Positions 49,703-60,885 are shown, counted from the first letter of the stretch. The stretch is 64,000 nt of DNA from Tenericutes bacterium HGW-Tenericutes-1 (GCA_002839155.1 PGXM01000004.1:1-64000), one strand, 5' to 3'. Program-made: numbers and translations. Notes: generated by a model from the sequence alone, not told the origin.

Positions 49703-49726
49703 TTTTGCGTTATAATATATAGCGAT

Positions 49727-49767
49727 ACATCCGTGACATTTCTCCTAAAGATGTCACGGATGTTTTT
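49727..49767 (+). terminator. strong Rho-independent terminator
   Basis: ACATCCGTGACAT-loop-ATGTCACGGATGTTTTTG, 13-bp perfect stem. Confidence 0.85.
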
Positions 49768-49805
49768 GTAAAGAGAAGAAGTAAAATAGAGTGAGGAAGA
49801 TATAG

Positions 49806-50645
49806 ATGAAAGCAAATTATCATACCCATACAAAGCTTTGTGGGCACGCTGTTGGAATGAGTGAAGACTATATAAAAGAAGCGATTAAGAACAATTTTGA
49901 GACGATAGGAATATCTGATCACGGTCCAATACCGAGAGAATATATGTCGGATATTGACTATAAAAATAACTATCTTGAATACCAAATGGATAATAAAGTG
50001 TTTGATGAAATCTATCTTCCTGATATAGAAAAATCGATTAGAAAATATAGCAATAAGATAAAAATCTTCAAGGGAATCGAAATAGAGTATCTTACTGGAC
50101 ATGACGATTATTACAGAAAACTTCTAAGCAAATTAGACTACATGTCGTTGGGCGTTCATTTTTTTGAAATGCCAAACGGAATATATAATACATATGATTT
50201 GATGAATAAAGAAACTGTCTATTACTATGGAGAACAAGTTGTAAAAGCGCTTGAAACTGGTTTCTTTGCGATTCTTAATCACCCAGATTTATACATGATG
50301 TCATACAAAAACCAACAAGATGAACCGGAGTTCGATTATCATTGCGAACAAGTTGCAGTAAGAATTATTGAAGCTGCAATTAAAAATAATGTGTATTTAG
50401 AGATAAATGGAGGCGGCCCTAGAAGAGAAAAAATTAGGGTTGGATCAACGATGCAATATGTTTATCCAAGAGATGAATTTTGGAGGGTTGTTGAAAGATA
50501 TAAAGAAGCGAAAGTAATAATAGGAATTGACTCACACAATCCTAAAGAGTTTTATGATAATGTAATAAAAGATGTGGAATTATATTCGAAAAAGTTTAAT
50601 TTCAAAGTCCTAAACGATTCGGATAGTATAATTAATAAGGGATAA
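49806..50645 (+). CDS. PHP-domain phosphoesterase (histidinol-phosphatase HisJ-like)
   Basis: NYHTHTKLCGHA, ISDHGP, NHPDLYM, GIDSHNP. Confidence 0.85.
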   Translation: MKANYHTHTKLCGHAVGMSEDYIKEAIKNNFETIGISDHGPIPREYMSDIDYKNNYLEYQMDNKVFDEIYLPDIEKSIRKYSNKIKIFKGIEIEYLTGHDDYYRKLLSKLDYMSLGVHFFEMPNGIYNTYDLMNKETVYYYGEQVVKALETGFFAILNHPDLYMMSYKNQQDEPEFDYHCEQVAVRIIEAAIKNNVYLEINGGGPRREKIRVGSTMQYVYPRDEFWRVVERYKEAKVIIGIDSHNPKEFYDNVIKDVELYSKKFNFKVLNDSDSIINKG

Positions 50646-51644
50646 CGCCAATTTAATCCTTCAAAAAAAATTTTATAAGGTCAAATTAAAGCCTAAAAAT
50701 AGCCATTATTATAAAATATGGATATTATTATTAGTTAATATCAATATGATTAAGTTATAAAATACTTTTTTAAGCTCATATTCAATTCAACTCTTATATT
50801 TGTTTTTATTGTGTTTATTTCGACAATAAAATTAAATAAATGGCTAAATCTAGATGTTTATGTAATGTAAAAAATATTTTTTTAAATACTGAAAAATCAT
50901 GATTTTTTTGACAATATTAACATTTTTTCTTATATGTTAAGTACATTTGTGCTCCGATCAATCTTAATTATTCCAGATTTATTAAATTCTTTGAGACAAA
51001 TGAGAAATGTGGTACAACTATAATTCTTGTTATTCGTATGTTTAATTTAGTGTTAATGGCTAAAAATAGAGGTTTTTAGCTCCATGATTTTTTGTCTCCA
51101 TTCTATAATTCATGTATTTTATCAATGTTTATTTCATATTTTTTTTACCTTATCGATTCTAATCGCTTTTCGTCTTTTTTCTTATTTAATTTCTTTCTTG
51201 TAAGTATTTCCATACATTTTTCTCTCCATTAAAAGTAGTACGATCTTATTTGCATTATTTTTTTTGCTTTGTCTTACAATAATTTTCTTGATTCTTGATA
51301 GTTTTATTTAGATAGGTTTTTCATATGTAATTGCTTATTTTGATATTCAATTTTTGATTTCCTTCCTTTTGATTTATTTCTATCGATTTTATAAGCTTAT
51401 GTCTATAAAACAATTTTTTCCTAAATCATTTATGAATCGTTATGGTTATCTTAATTCAATATAGATCGTCTAGTTAATTTCTTTGAATTATATAAATCAA
51501 TTTAATTTAATTATCACATATTTTTGTATATCATTTATTTAACCATCTTTATTTTGTTTATTTTTGAAATATGTATTTATTTGTCTCAGTTAATTGACTT
51601 TTAGTTCTTCAAGATATATAATTTAATCAACTTGAGGTGATCTT
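50646..51644. other. AT-rich ORF-free intergenic desert (~1.0 kb)
   Basis: no ORF; shares short motif with 39818-41578. Confidence 0.75.
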
Positions 51645-51851
51645 ATGAAGAAAGCAATTATTGAAGGAATGTGTTGTTCCGGTTGTGCAAAAGACATTAA
51701 ATTCATTCTATCGAATATATATGGAATCTCTAATGTTAGTGTTTCTTTTGAGGGCGGTTACGCATTGTTTGAAGGGTTTGTTTCAAAGGATATCATTTCA
51801 AGCGCTTTATCAGATGAAGGGTATCGACTCATTGATATTATTAAGGAATAA
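51645..51851 (+). CDS. heavy-metal-associated (HMA/CopZ-like) domain protein
   Basis: 68 aa; GMCCSGCAKDIK metal-binding loop. Confidence 0.75.
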   Translation: MKKAIIEGMCCSGCAKDIKFILSNIYGISNVSVSFEGGYALFEGFVSKDIISSALSDEGYRLIDIIKE

Positions 51852-51940
51852 GATCGAAGCTCTGATGAGCTTTTTCTTTTTCAACTTTTCTTTTTCTTGA
51901 CTAATTGATACAAATGTATAATAATAGTAATAGGCCTTTT

Positions 51941-52015
51941 AGGGGTGTGGTGTCAACGGTAGCACGACAGTCTCCAAAACTGTTTGTACGGGTTCGAATC
52001 CTGTCACCCCTGCCA
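51941..52015 (+). tRNA. tRNA-Trp (CCA)
   Basis: cloverleaf; loop CTCCAAA; CCA encoded. Confidence 0.95.
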
Positions 52016-52028
52016 ACATATAAATTTA

Positions 52029-52060
52029 AGTTGCACACTAATCGGTGTGTAATTTTTTTT
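52029..52060 (+). terminator. Rho-independent terminator after tRNA-Trp
   Basis: TTGCACAC-loop-GTGTGTAATTTTTTTT. Confidence 0.6.
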
Positions 52061-52154
52061 GCTTTTTTTTAATATGTACTTTTGTCATTTAATAATTATT
52101 AGTATAATAGAAATATCCACAGATACTATAACTTTTAAGTAAGGAGGAACTATC

Positions 52155-52460
52155 ATGAAAACGAGCCATAGAATAAAAGAATTGAGAGGAATTAATGAAT
52201 TACAAGACAAAGTTGTTGAAGAAGTGTTAGAGGCTTATTATTTTCTTAGACGGCAGGACGAAGTCGAAACAATCAAAGCAACCTTAGCAATCATTAACGA
52301 GTACAAAGATATGACAAGTATTTTTTGTGCAAATTGCCAAAAAGATCACTATTGCGATGATTGTTTTCCAATGAAGAAAAGAGAAGTGTTTGAAAAAATC
52401 GAAGAGTTGTTGAACGATCAATTGACCAATCTTCCTGATATTTACAAGCTACCCAACTAA
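52155..52460 (+). CDS. hypothetical protein with CxxC...CxxC cluster
   Basis: RBS AAGGAGG; FCANCQKDHYCDDCFP. Confidence 0.6.
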   Translation: MKTSHRIKELRGINELQDKVVEEVLEAYYFLRRQDEVETIKATLAIINEYKDMTSIFCANCQKDHYCDDCFPMKKREVFEKIEELLNDQLTNLPDIYKLPN

Positions 52461-52584
52461 AATTTTTATCAATATTAGAAAGCCATTCTTTGGCCTTCTA
52501 TTTTTTTATTTCCGGGGTGACTTTTGCTATCTTTTTTAATATAGAATGATATAATATAAACGTCTATAAAGTAGGTGATTAATC

Positions 52585-54921
52585 ATGATTAAAATTGAGT
52601 TGCTAGCACCAGCGGGAAATCGAGATGCAGTTGTAGGCGCAATTAACGCTGGAGCAAATGCAATTTATATGGCAGGAAAAAAATTTGGGGCACGTGCATA
52701 TGCTTCAAATTTTGACAATGATGAAATGATTGATATCATCAACTTTGTTCATCTGCGTGGTGCAAAAGTTTTTATAACGATTAACACACTGGTTTTTGAT
52801 GATGAAATTAATGAATTACTTGAATATACCGACTTCTTAGTATCGAATCATGTCGATGCGCTTATAATTCAGGATCTCGGTGTTTTATCGCTTTTAAGTA
52901 ATCGATATCCCAATATGGAACTACATGCTTCAACTCAAATGAATACACTTAACATCGACCAAGTGAAAGTTTTAAAATCACTGGGAGTAAAGCGAGTAAT
53001 TCTTGCTCGAGAAACTTCAATTGAGATAATAAAAGAAATTAAAGAAAATATTGATATAGAAATAGAAGTGTTTGTACATGGAGCATTATGTGTTTCTTAC
53101 TCTGGAAATTGTTTGTTCAGTTCAATGATTGGTGGACGTTCTGGCAACCGTGGGGAATGTGCTCAACCATGTCGACTTCCATATGAATTGCTTAAAGACG
53201 ATCAACTTGTAGAAGATCAAGCCTATTTAATGTCCACAAAGGACTTAATGACTATAGAACATCTTAATCAACTAATAGAAGCCGGCGTAGATTCCTTAAA
53301 AATCGAAGGTCGGATGAGAAAAGCAGAATATGTTATTCAAACGGTCATGTCATATAGAAAAGCTATAAGTCATTTTTTAACTAGAAGTATGATTGATTTT
53401 GAAGAAGAAATAGTTAAATTAAAAAAAGTATTTAATAGAGGATATACCGATGGTTACTTATTTGATATAAAACCAAAAACCATCAATAATCCTTATCGAC
53501 CAAATCATATGGGTATAGAAGTTGGAGAAGTCATTGGATTCCATAATGGTAAAGTCGAAATTGAACTTTCGAATATCGTCCAAGTTGGAGATGGCATTCG
53601 ATTCATTGGAAAGAAAGATTTTGGACTTGGAATTTCAAGGATATTAAAAAATGGTTTGACTATAAAACGCGCTTTCGCTAGTGAAATAATCGAGATTGAC
53701 TCGCCAGAGGTTATTGAGATTGGTTCAAAAGTATTGCTGACGATGGATTCAAATCTTGAAGACAATTTATCATTATATCTCAATGAGAATTATAATCTGA
53801 TTCATCTCGTTGGAAGAATACGAGCAATGACCAATGAAATATTAACAGTTGAAGTTTCTGATGATAATAAAAATCTATGGGTGGTAAATTCGGACTATCA
53901 AATTATCCCTGCCAATAATAAACCTGTCGATGAAAATTCAATACGAGAACAATTTTCAAAACTTGGAAACACGCCATTTTGTTGGAAACAACTAGTGATT
54001 GAAACGGATAATAAAGGTTTCATTCCCGTTAAGATTATGAACGATTTAAGAAGATCAATTATTGATAAAATTACTAACACTCTTTTATATAGAAAACCAC
54101 AAGTGATTGTCGATACGGCTATAAGTGAAATTAATATTGTTACAGAACCAAATAAAAAATTAATAGCTTATGTAAGAACAATTGAACAATATGAGGCTTC
54201 AAAGTCATTGAATATCGAGGAAATATATGTCGATGAGGATTTAATTCGTAGAAATCCGACCTATAATTTTGAAAATTATTATTTAAAAAAACGCCGTATT
54301 TGGCGAAATACCGATAATAATGTCGATAATAATAATATTGTAGTATCTGATATTGGACATTTTCATAATTCTTCTTTTTTTCAAAATATTTTTGCGGATG
54401 AATTTATGAATGTTACAAATATCTATTCAGCAGAAATCTTATACAAATTAGGAGCAAAAAGAGTGACTTTATCTCCTGAAATGACGAAATCGAAGTTAGA
54501 ATCGTTTATAAATAATTTTTTTCTTAAGTTTAATTCATCGCCTAATTTAGAGAAAATTGTCTATGGACATGAAGAATTAATGATCTCAAAATACTGTCCT
54601 ATCGCAAAAACCTTTGATACTAACCCGGGATGTGATTTGTGCTATAAAAATCAGTATTATTTAAAAGATCGCATGGGTGCACAATATCCCCTTGTTAATG
54701 ATGGTTTTTGCAACATTAAGGTGCTACATTCAAAACCTCTGAACCTAATTGATTATGTATCTTACTTATATGACTTGGGTATTAATACACTTCGTATGAA
54801 TTTTACAACGGAGGACTATCAAACAACGTATAATATAATCAGTAATTACCAAAAGGCTATTAATAAGGAAACTTATTATATATCTCGCGATAATGTAACA
54901 ACAGGTCGTTTTTTACGATAG
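52585..54921 (+). CDS. U32 family peptidase
   Basis: ELLAPAGNRDAVVGAINAGANAIYMAGKKFGARAYASNF, GNRGECAQPCRLPYEL, SLKIEGRMRKAEYV. Confidence 0.92.
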   Translation: MIKIELLAPAGNRDAVVGAINAGANAIYMAGKKFGARAYASNFDNDEMIDIINFVHLRGAKVFITINTLVFDDEINELLEYTDFLVSNHVDALIIQDLGVLSLLSNRYPNMELHASTQMNTLNIDQVKVLKSLGVKRVILARETSIEIIKEIKENIDIEIEVFVHGALCVSYSGNCLFSSMIGGRSGNRGECAQPCRLPYELLKDDQLVEDQAYLMSTKDLMTIEHLNQLIEAGVDSLKIEGRMRKAEYVIQTVMSYRKAISHFLTRSMIDFEEEIVKLKKVFNRGYTDGYLFDIKPKTINNPYRPNHMGIEVGEVIGFHNGKVEIELSNIVQVGDGIRFIGKKDFGLGISRILKNGLTIKRAFASEIIEIDSPEVIEIGSKVLLTMDSNLEDNLSLYLNENYNLIHLVGRIRAMTNEILTVEVSDDNKNLWVVNSDYQIIPANNKPVDENSIREQFSKLGNTPFCWKQLVIETDNKGFIPVKIMNDLRRSIIDKITNTLLYRKPQVIVDTAISEINIVTEPNKKLIAYVRTIEQYEASKSLNIEEIYVDEDLIRRNPTYNFENYYLKKRRIWRNTDNNVDNNNIVVSDIGHFHNSSFFQNIFADEFMNVTNIYSAEILYKLGAKRVTLSPEMTKSKLESFINNFFLKFNSSPNLEKIVYGHEELMISKYCPIAKTFDTNPGCDLCYKNQYYLKDRMGAQYPLVNDGFCNIKVLHSKPLNLIDYVSYLYDLGINTLRMNFTTEDYQTTYNIISNYQKAINKETYYISRDNVTTGRFLR

Positions 54922-54937
54922 TTGTTAGGAGTACTAA

Positions 54938-56671
54938 ATGAAAAACATCTATGTAAAAATTAAATGGTTTATTAAAGAAGAATGGAAACTTTATGTTTTC
55001 ATGTTCTTTTTGTTGGTTTCAATATCGCTTATTTCACTGCTTCCAGCACGTGTATTAGGAGGTGCGATAGATACCATTATCTCCGGAGGAATTACCAACA
55101 CCTCTTTGGCTACCTTAGTTGGGGCGTTGATATTGCTGCCTTTGACAAGATATTTATTAAGTATGGTTTATAACTATCTAATGAATGTTGAAGGTCAAAA
55201 ACTAGCTTATAAATTACGCAAGAATTATCTTGATCATCTTTTTAAAATGGATTCGAAATTTTATGAGACATATAAAAAAGGTGACTTAATATCCCGTGTT
55301 ACAAATGACTTGGATGCAATAACGACCGCTGCAACGTCATTACTTGAAGGGATTGTATTTAACTTCGGAGTTATTATTATTGCCATTCTAATTATGGGCA
55401 CAACTATTTCTTGGGAACTGACGCTAGTTTCTGTAACCATCATGCCGATTGGATTGACCATTCTTAATAAGATACGATATAACAAACGAAAATACACGAA
55501 AATTCATCGTGAGATTTACGCCGACATGACTGAAAAAGTATTAGAATCAGTCGAGGGCATGAAAGTCATTCGTGCTTATGTTCAAGAAGAAAATGATTTA
55601 AAGAAACAATATGAAGCGATTGATAAGGATATTGAATCATGGCGTTACATTGTTAATTATGAAAACTGGTTCAATCCATTATTTGAAATTATATATGGAC
55701 TATCGTATTTCTTAGCCTTTGCATATGGCACTTATTTAATCATTAATCAAGCCATTACTGTTGGTGAGTTAATTACCTTTGTATCTTACATTGGAATGCT
55801 TTTATCTCCTATAATCTCTGTCTCAACTATTTTTTCTCAAATCAATAACGCAACCATTTCTGTTGATCGATATGACGAAATATTACAAGCTATCCCTGAA
55901 GTTCATGATGAATCTGATTCACTTCCAATCATTAAATTTAATCAAATCGACTTTATAAATGTTACTTTTAAGTATCCTTTTGATAAAATGCCGGTCATAA
56001 AAAATATTGATTTTTCTATCATCAATGGTCAAACGATTGGTATTGTTGGCCCAACCGGAGCTGGTAAATCGACACTAATAAGACAACTTTTACGCGAATT
56101 TAACACGACAAGCGGTGAGATATTCATTGATAATGTCCCCATTCATGATTATAAAATCAACGATGTTCGAAATTTAGTTGGGTATGTTCCTCAAGAACAC
56201 ATGTTATTTAAGAAAGCTGTAGATGAAAACATTCTTGTAGGTAATCCAAGAGCGCGACTTGAAGATTTGGATAAGGCTGTTAAAATCGCTGATTTTGAAA
56301 AAGACATCATGTACTTGACTGATGGATTACATACCATGGTTGGGGAAGCTGGAACGACTTTATCAGGAGGACAAAAACAACGATTGTCTATCGCTAGAGC
56401 ATTGATTAAAGATCCCCAAATATTAATACTAGATGATTCATTAAGCGCAGTAGATGCAAAAACCGAAGAGAATATCATCGGTCATTTGAAGGAATCGAGA
56501 AGTGGAAAGACCAACATTATTATTGCTCACCGTTTTTCGGCGATTCAAGATGCCGATCAAATTCTCGTCCTTGAAAAAGGTGTCATCACTCAACGTGGAA
56601 CTCATACCGAACTATTAAAACAAGAAGGCTGGTATAAACAACAATATATCCAGCAAATTACGATGAAGTAG
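54938..56671 (+). CDS. ABC exporter ATPase/permease, half 1 (degenerate Walker-B Glu)
   Basis: TM domain; GPTGAGKST; LSGGQKQRLSIARAL; ILILDDSLSAVD. Confidence 0.92.
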   Translation: MKNIYVKIKWFIKEEWKLYVFMFFLLVSISLISLLPARVLGGAIDTIISGGITNTSLATLVGALILLPLTRYLLSMVYNYLMNVEGQKLAYKLRKNYLDHLFKMDSKFYETYKKGDLISRVTNDLDAITTAATSLLEGIVFNFGVIIIAILIMGTTISWELTLVSVTIMPIGLTILNKIRYNKRKYTKIHREIYADMTEKVLESVEGMKVIRAYVQEENDLKKQYEAIDKDIESWRYIVNYENWFNPLFEIIYGLSYFLAFAYGTYLIINQAITVGELITFVSYIGMLLSPIISVSTIFSQINNATISVDRYDEILQAIPEVHDESDSLPIIKFNQIDFINVTFKYPFDKMPVIKNIDFSIINGQTIGIVGPTGAGKSTLIRQLLREFNTTSGEIFIDNVPIHDYKINDVRNLVGYVPQEHMLFKKAVDENILVGNPRARLEDLDKAVKIADFEKDIMYLTDGLHTMVGEAGTTLSGGQKQRLSIARALIKDPQILILDDSLSAVDAKTEENIIGHLKESRSGKTNIIIAHRFSAIQDADQILVLEKGVITQRGTHTELLKQEGWYKQQYIQQITMK

Positions 56672-56679
56672 GTGCGGTT

Positions 56680-58692
56680 ATGAAAACGATGAAAAAAGTG
56701 TGGAGATATATCTCCAAATATAAAAAATTGTTGTTCATTTCACTTGTTGCGATGATCATTGTTCAAGCGCTTGGCTTAATATCTCCCTTAATTGTTAAAA
56801 CTATTCTTGATGATTATTTAGTGGGAATTGAAAAGCCGTGGTATGAAGTCACTGAACAAAACGAAAATACTGTGACTTACAATAACCGTTATTTTACCCA
56901 AGAAATTATTACGGATGATGGATCATCAGTCGTTATTTACGAAGGTGGATATTATTTTAGTGAAACGGTTGTTATTCCCGGCAATAAACAACTTGATGGG
57001 ACTATATTGACCGTCATTGCTCAAGATGGAGTTACTTCGACTTACAATGTTATTAAATTAGAAAGATCTGAAGTGGTGGCATTTTATCAACCATTTGTTT
57101 CTCCGCTAATGATTTTAATTATTTTGCTATTTGTTCGATTCTTATTACAAGTCATATTTACGTACATTCAACGTATTTCAACTTCAATGATTAACGTCAA
57201 TATTGTTCGCGACGCAAGAAAAGATGCGATTGCTTCATTACAACGAATGCCGATGTCTTATTTTGAAACCGAACCGGCAGGTAAGATTGCGAATCGTATC
57301 ATTAATGACGTCGGTGGTATGATGGGATTATTCTCTACCATCATGAATCTATTAGTTAACGCAACCCTTGCGGTCATATTCGCATATATTGGAATGTTTT
57401 ATCTTGATCCGAAATTAGCTTTAATGACCTTTGTTGTCTTCCCTATTATATATATATGGTTAAGGTACTTTGTTAAAAAACTCAATACGATTGCAATCAA
57501 AGTGAATGAACAAAATTCAATGATTACAGCGCAATTAAATGAAATCATCAATGGCATCTCGATTTTGCAAATCTTCAATTTTAAACAACAAACTGAACAA
57601 AACTTCAATCAATTATCAAAAGAATTTGTCCAAGAAAAATTAAAAGAAACAAGATTGCATCTAACCATTGGTTGGAATATGATTCGTCTCATAGGTGCAT
57701 TAGTGACTGCAGCAATTGTTTTTTACTTTGGCAATGGGTATTTAAACATAATTGGGTTCGTTGTCACAGCGGGGATTATCTACGCTTATAACGACTATTT
57801 ATCAAGACTTATTGAACCTGTTGGTACGTTATTTAGAGAAATCGGAAACCTTCAACATGCTATTGTTAGAACCGAAAGAATCTTTAAGATCATTGATGGC
57901 GAACAAGAAGATATTCATTTGGAAACCTTACCGAGATTCAAAGGTAAAATCGAATTTGATAATGTATGGTTTTCCTATACTGAAGGACATCCAGTATTAA
58001 AAGGCATCAACTTAATTGTTCAACCAGGCGAAATGATTGGATTGGTTGGCCATACAGGCTCTGGGAAATCATCCCTTATGAGTTTGTTACTGAGATTTTA
58101 TGATTTTAAACAAGGTGATATGGGTCATATTTATATTGATGACGAAGACATAACGAAACATTCAAAACGTTCTTACCGACAAAACATTGGAATTATATTG
58201 CAAGATCCGGTTTTGTTCAAAGCAACTTTAGCCGATAACATTCGTTTCGGGATGAAAGATGTCACCGATAAGGAAATCGAAGCTATCTTAATTCAAATTG
58301 GCGGTAAGAAAATCTTAGATAAATTAGAAAACGGATTATTAACTCAAGTATCTCGTGGTGGAACTAATTTCTCTGTGGGTGAAAAACAGATTATATCATT
58401 TGCTAGAGCGGTTGTTCATAATCCAGCAATATTAATTATGGATGAAGCGACCGCAAACATTGATACCGAAACCGAAGAGATGATTCAAACCGCTTTGGAG
58501 ACCGTTGCAAAGGGTAGAACGATGATTATTATCGCTCATAGGTTATCAACCATTAAGAACGCTAATAAAATTGTCGTTTTAGAAAATGGTATCAAAGTTG
58601 AAGAAGGAAAACACAAAGATTTATTACAAAAAAATGGTGTTTACGCCAATATTTATCGTTCTCAAGTCAAAACAGGAGATAATCATTCGTGA
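56680..58692 (+). CDS. ABC exporter ATPase/permease, half 2
   Basis: GHTGSGKSS; FSVGEKQIISFARA; ILIMDEATANID; ~100-aa insertion between TM1 and TM2. Confidence 0.92.
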   Translation: MKTMKKVWRYISKYKKLLFISLVAMIIVQALGLISPLIVKTILDDYLVGIEKPWYEVTEQNENTVTYNNRYFTQEIITDDGSSVVIYEGGYYFSETVVIPGNKQLDGTILTVIAQDGVTSTYNVIKLERSEVVAFYQPFVSPLMILIILLFVRFLLQVIFTYIQRISTSMINVNIVRDARKDAIASLQRMPMSYFETEPAGKIANRIINDVGGMMGLFSTIMNLLVNATLAVIFAYIGMFYLDPKLALMTFVVFPIIYIWLRYFVKKLNTIAIKVNEQNSMITAQLNEIINGISILQIFNFKQQTEQNFNQLSKEFVQEKLKETRLHLTIGWNMIRLIGALVTAAIVFYFGNGYLNIIGFVVTAGIIYAYNDYLSRLIEPVGTLFREIGNLQHAIVRTERIFKIIDGEQEDIHLETLPRFKGKIEFDNVWFSYTEGHPVLKGINLIVQPGEMIGLVGHTGSGKSSLMSLLLRFYDFKQGDMGHIYIDDEDITKHSKRSYRQNIGIILQDPVLFKATLADNIRFGMKDVTDKEIEAILIQIGGKKILDKLENGLLTQVSRGGTNFSVGEKQIISFARAVVHNPAILIMDEATANIDTETEEMIQTALETVAKGRTMIIIAHRLSTIKNANKIVVLENGIKVEEGKHKDLLQKNGVYANIYRSQVKTGDNHS

Positions 58693-58708
58693 TTTCTCCT
58701 TTTTTCTT
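58674..58708 (+). terminator. Rho-independent terminator
   Basis: AGGAGATAATCA-TTCG-TGATTTCTCCTTTTTT. Confidence 0.7.
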
Positions 58709-58802
58709 CGTTTATGTTTTTGAAATGCTTTATTTTTTTTATACAGCTATGATATAATAATTAAGACTGAAAGCGTTTTAGACGAGAGGAGAATAATAAA
58801 GC

Positions 58803-60872
58803 ATGAAAGAATATCTTGCAGAAAATGTCAAAAACGTCATAATTCTTGGGCATTTAGGAAGTGGTAAGACCTCTTTATCAGAGTCGCTGATTTTTACAGC
58901 GGGTGGAATTGAGAAGAAGGGCGAAGTAGAAAAGAAGAATACGATTTCCGATTATACTGTTGAGGAACAAGGAAGGTTATCCTCAACGTCGACAGCTGTT
59001 GTTCCTGTCGAATTTAAGAACTTCAAGTTCAACTTTTTAGACGCTCCTGGCGCAGATGAATTTATCGGTGACATTCGTCACACGTTAACCGTTGCTAGCG
59101 GAGCTATCCTTGTTTTAGACGCAACCAAAGGTGTTGAAGTTGGTGCGGAAAAAATGTGGCTTGAAATTAAAAAAGCAAAACTCCCTGCCATCATTTTTGT
59201 GAACAAGATGGATAAGGAAAACGTCAAATTTGACGAAGTATTAGAATTAATTCGTACTAAACTCGGAAAACAAGCTGTACCATTCTGCCTTCCAATTGGT
59301 AAAAAAGAAGAGTTTTCTGGATTTGCGGATATCGTTGAATTAAAAGCACGTATCTATGATGGTCAAAAATCAGTTGATGGTGAAATCTATCCTGATAAAA
59401 TGGAAAGAGTTAAAGCTCTTCGCCAAGATTTGGTAGAAGCTGTTGCTGGTGCGGATGAATCATTATTAGAAAAATACTTCAATGGTGAAGAATTGACCAT
59501 GGAAGAAATTAAACACGGATTGAAACTGAGTGTTTCTTCAGGTGAAGCCGTACCTGTTGCAGTTGGTAGTGCTACTAAAGACATTGGTCCATTAACTTTA
59601 CTTCACATGATTAGAGAATATTTCCCATCTGTTGCTGAATGCGAACCTGCAGTTGGATTAAAAACAGATAAGGAATCTGAAACCTCTAGAAAACTATCAG
59701 ATGACGAACCTTTTTCTGCATTTGTGTATAAAACGACTATCGACCCATTCGTTGGAACGATTAATTTTATGCAAATCAAATCCGGAACATTAAAAAAAGA
59801 TCAAGAAGTATTTGTTTCCAATAGCAGTGAAGTCGAAAAAATTGGTCAATTGTTTATTCCTATGGGAAAAATTTCAATTCCAGTTGATACAGTTCATGCA
59901 GGAGATATTTGCGCCGTCGCAAAGATGAGCAAAGTATATACCGATACGACAATTTCTGATAAAAAAGCTCCAATCATTTATCCTATCGTTGTAACACCAT
60001 CTCCAACTATGTATGTTGCTATTCGTCCAAAAAACAAAGCCGATGAGGATAAACTTTCAAATGCTTTATCAAAACTTCAAGTTGAAGATAACACATTTGA
60101 AATTAAGAGAAACAAAGAAACTAATCAATTATTGGTTGGCGGACAAGGAATTATCCATTTAGGCCATATTATTGACCGCATGAGAAACATGTTTAAAGTC
60201 GATGTTGAAATGTTAGATCAAGAAATTGTTTATCGTGAAACAATTAAGTCCGTCGCAACCGCTGAAGGCAGATACGTTAAACAATCAGGTGGATCTGGTT
60301 ATTATGGCGTCGTAGTAATGCGTTTTGAACCAATAACAGATAAAGATTATGAATTCGCAGAAGAAGTTTTCGGTGGAGCTGTTCCTAGAAACTACTTCCC
60401 AGCCGTTGACAAAGGGCTTCAAGAAACGCTTGAACATGGTCCTTTAGCAGGATTCCCAGTTATTGGGGTCAAAGGTATCTTAACTGATGGTAAATATCAT
60501 CCCGTCGATTCCAATGAATTAGCGTTTAAAATGGCTGCTTCAATTGCCTTTAAAGATGCATGTAAAAATGCAAAACCGACCATTTTAGAACCAATTCATA
60601 AAATTGTTGTCAACATTAAAGATGAATACCTTGGAGATGTTTTAGGCGATGTAAACAAACGTAGAGGTCGCGTTCTTGGTATGGAACCATCTGAACAAGG
60701 TTATCAAAAAGTTATCGCTGAAGTTCCTGAAGCAGAAATTACAAAATATACCATTGACTTAAAAGCAATGACTCAAGGATCTGGAACATTCACAAGAGAA
60801 TTCATTCGTTATGAAGAGGTTCCAGGTAATTTAACTGCAAAAATTATAGAAGATCATAAAAAACAAGCTTAA
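58803..60872 (+). CDS. elongation factor G-like GTPase (EF-G paralogue)
   Basis: GHLGSGKTSL, LDAPGADEF, VNKMDKEN, EF-G domain IV/V (VNIKDEYLGDVLGDVNKRRGRVLGMEP). Confidence 0.92.
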   Translation: MKEYLAENVKNVIILGHLGSGKTSLSESLIFTAGGIEKKGEVEKKNTISDYTVEEQGRLSSTSTAVVPVEFKNFKFNFLDAPGADEFIGDIRHTLTVASGAILVLDATKGVEVGAEKMWLEIKKAKLPAIIFVNKMDKENVKFDEVLELIRTKLGKQAVPFCLPIGKKEEFSGFADIVELKARIYDGQKSVDGEIYPDKMERVKALRQDLVEAVAGADESLLEKYFNGEELTMEEIKHGLKLSVSSGEAVPVAVGSATKDIGPLTLLHMIREYFPSVAECEPAVGLKTDKESETSRKLSDDEPFSAFVYKTTIDPFVGTINFMQIKSGTLKKDQEVFVSNSSEVEKIGQLFIPMGKISIPVDTVHAGDICAVAKMSKVYTDTTISDKKAPIIYPIVVTPSPTMYVAIRPKNKADEDKLSNALSKLQVEDNTFEIKRNKETNQLLVGGQGIIHLGHIIDRMRNMFKVDVEMLDQEIVYRETIKSVATAEGRYVKQSGGSGYYGVVVMRFEPITDKDYEFAEEVFGGAVPRNYFPAVDKGLQETLEHGPLAGFPVIGVKGILTDGKYHPVDSNELAFKMAASIAFKDACKNAKPTILEPIHKIVVNIKDEYLGDVLGDVNKRRGRVLGMEPSEQGYQKVIAEVPEAEITKYTIDLKAMTQGSGTFTREFIRYEEVPGNLTAKIIEDHKKQA

Positions 60873-60885
60873 AATTATAAATATA

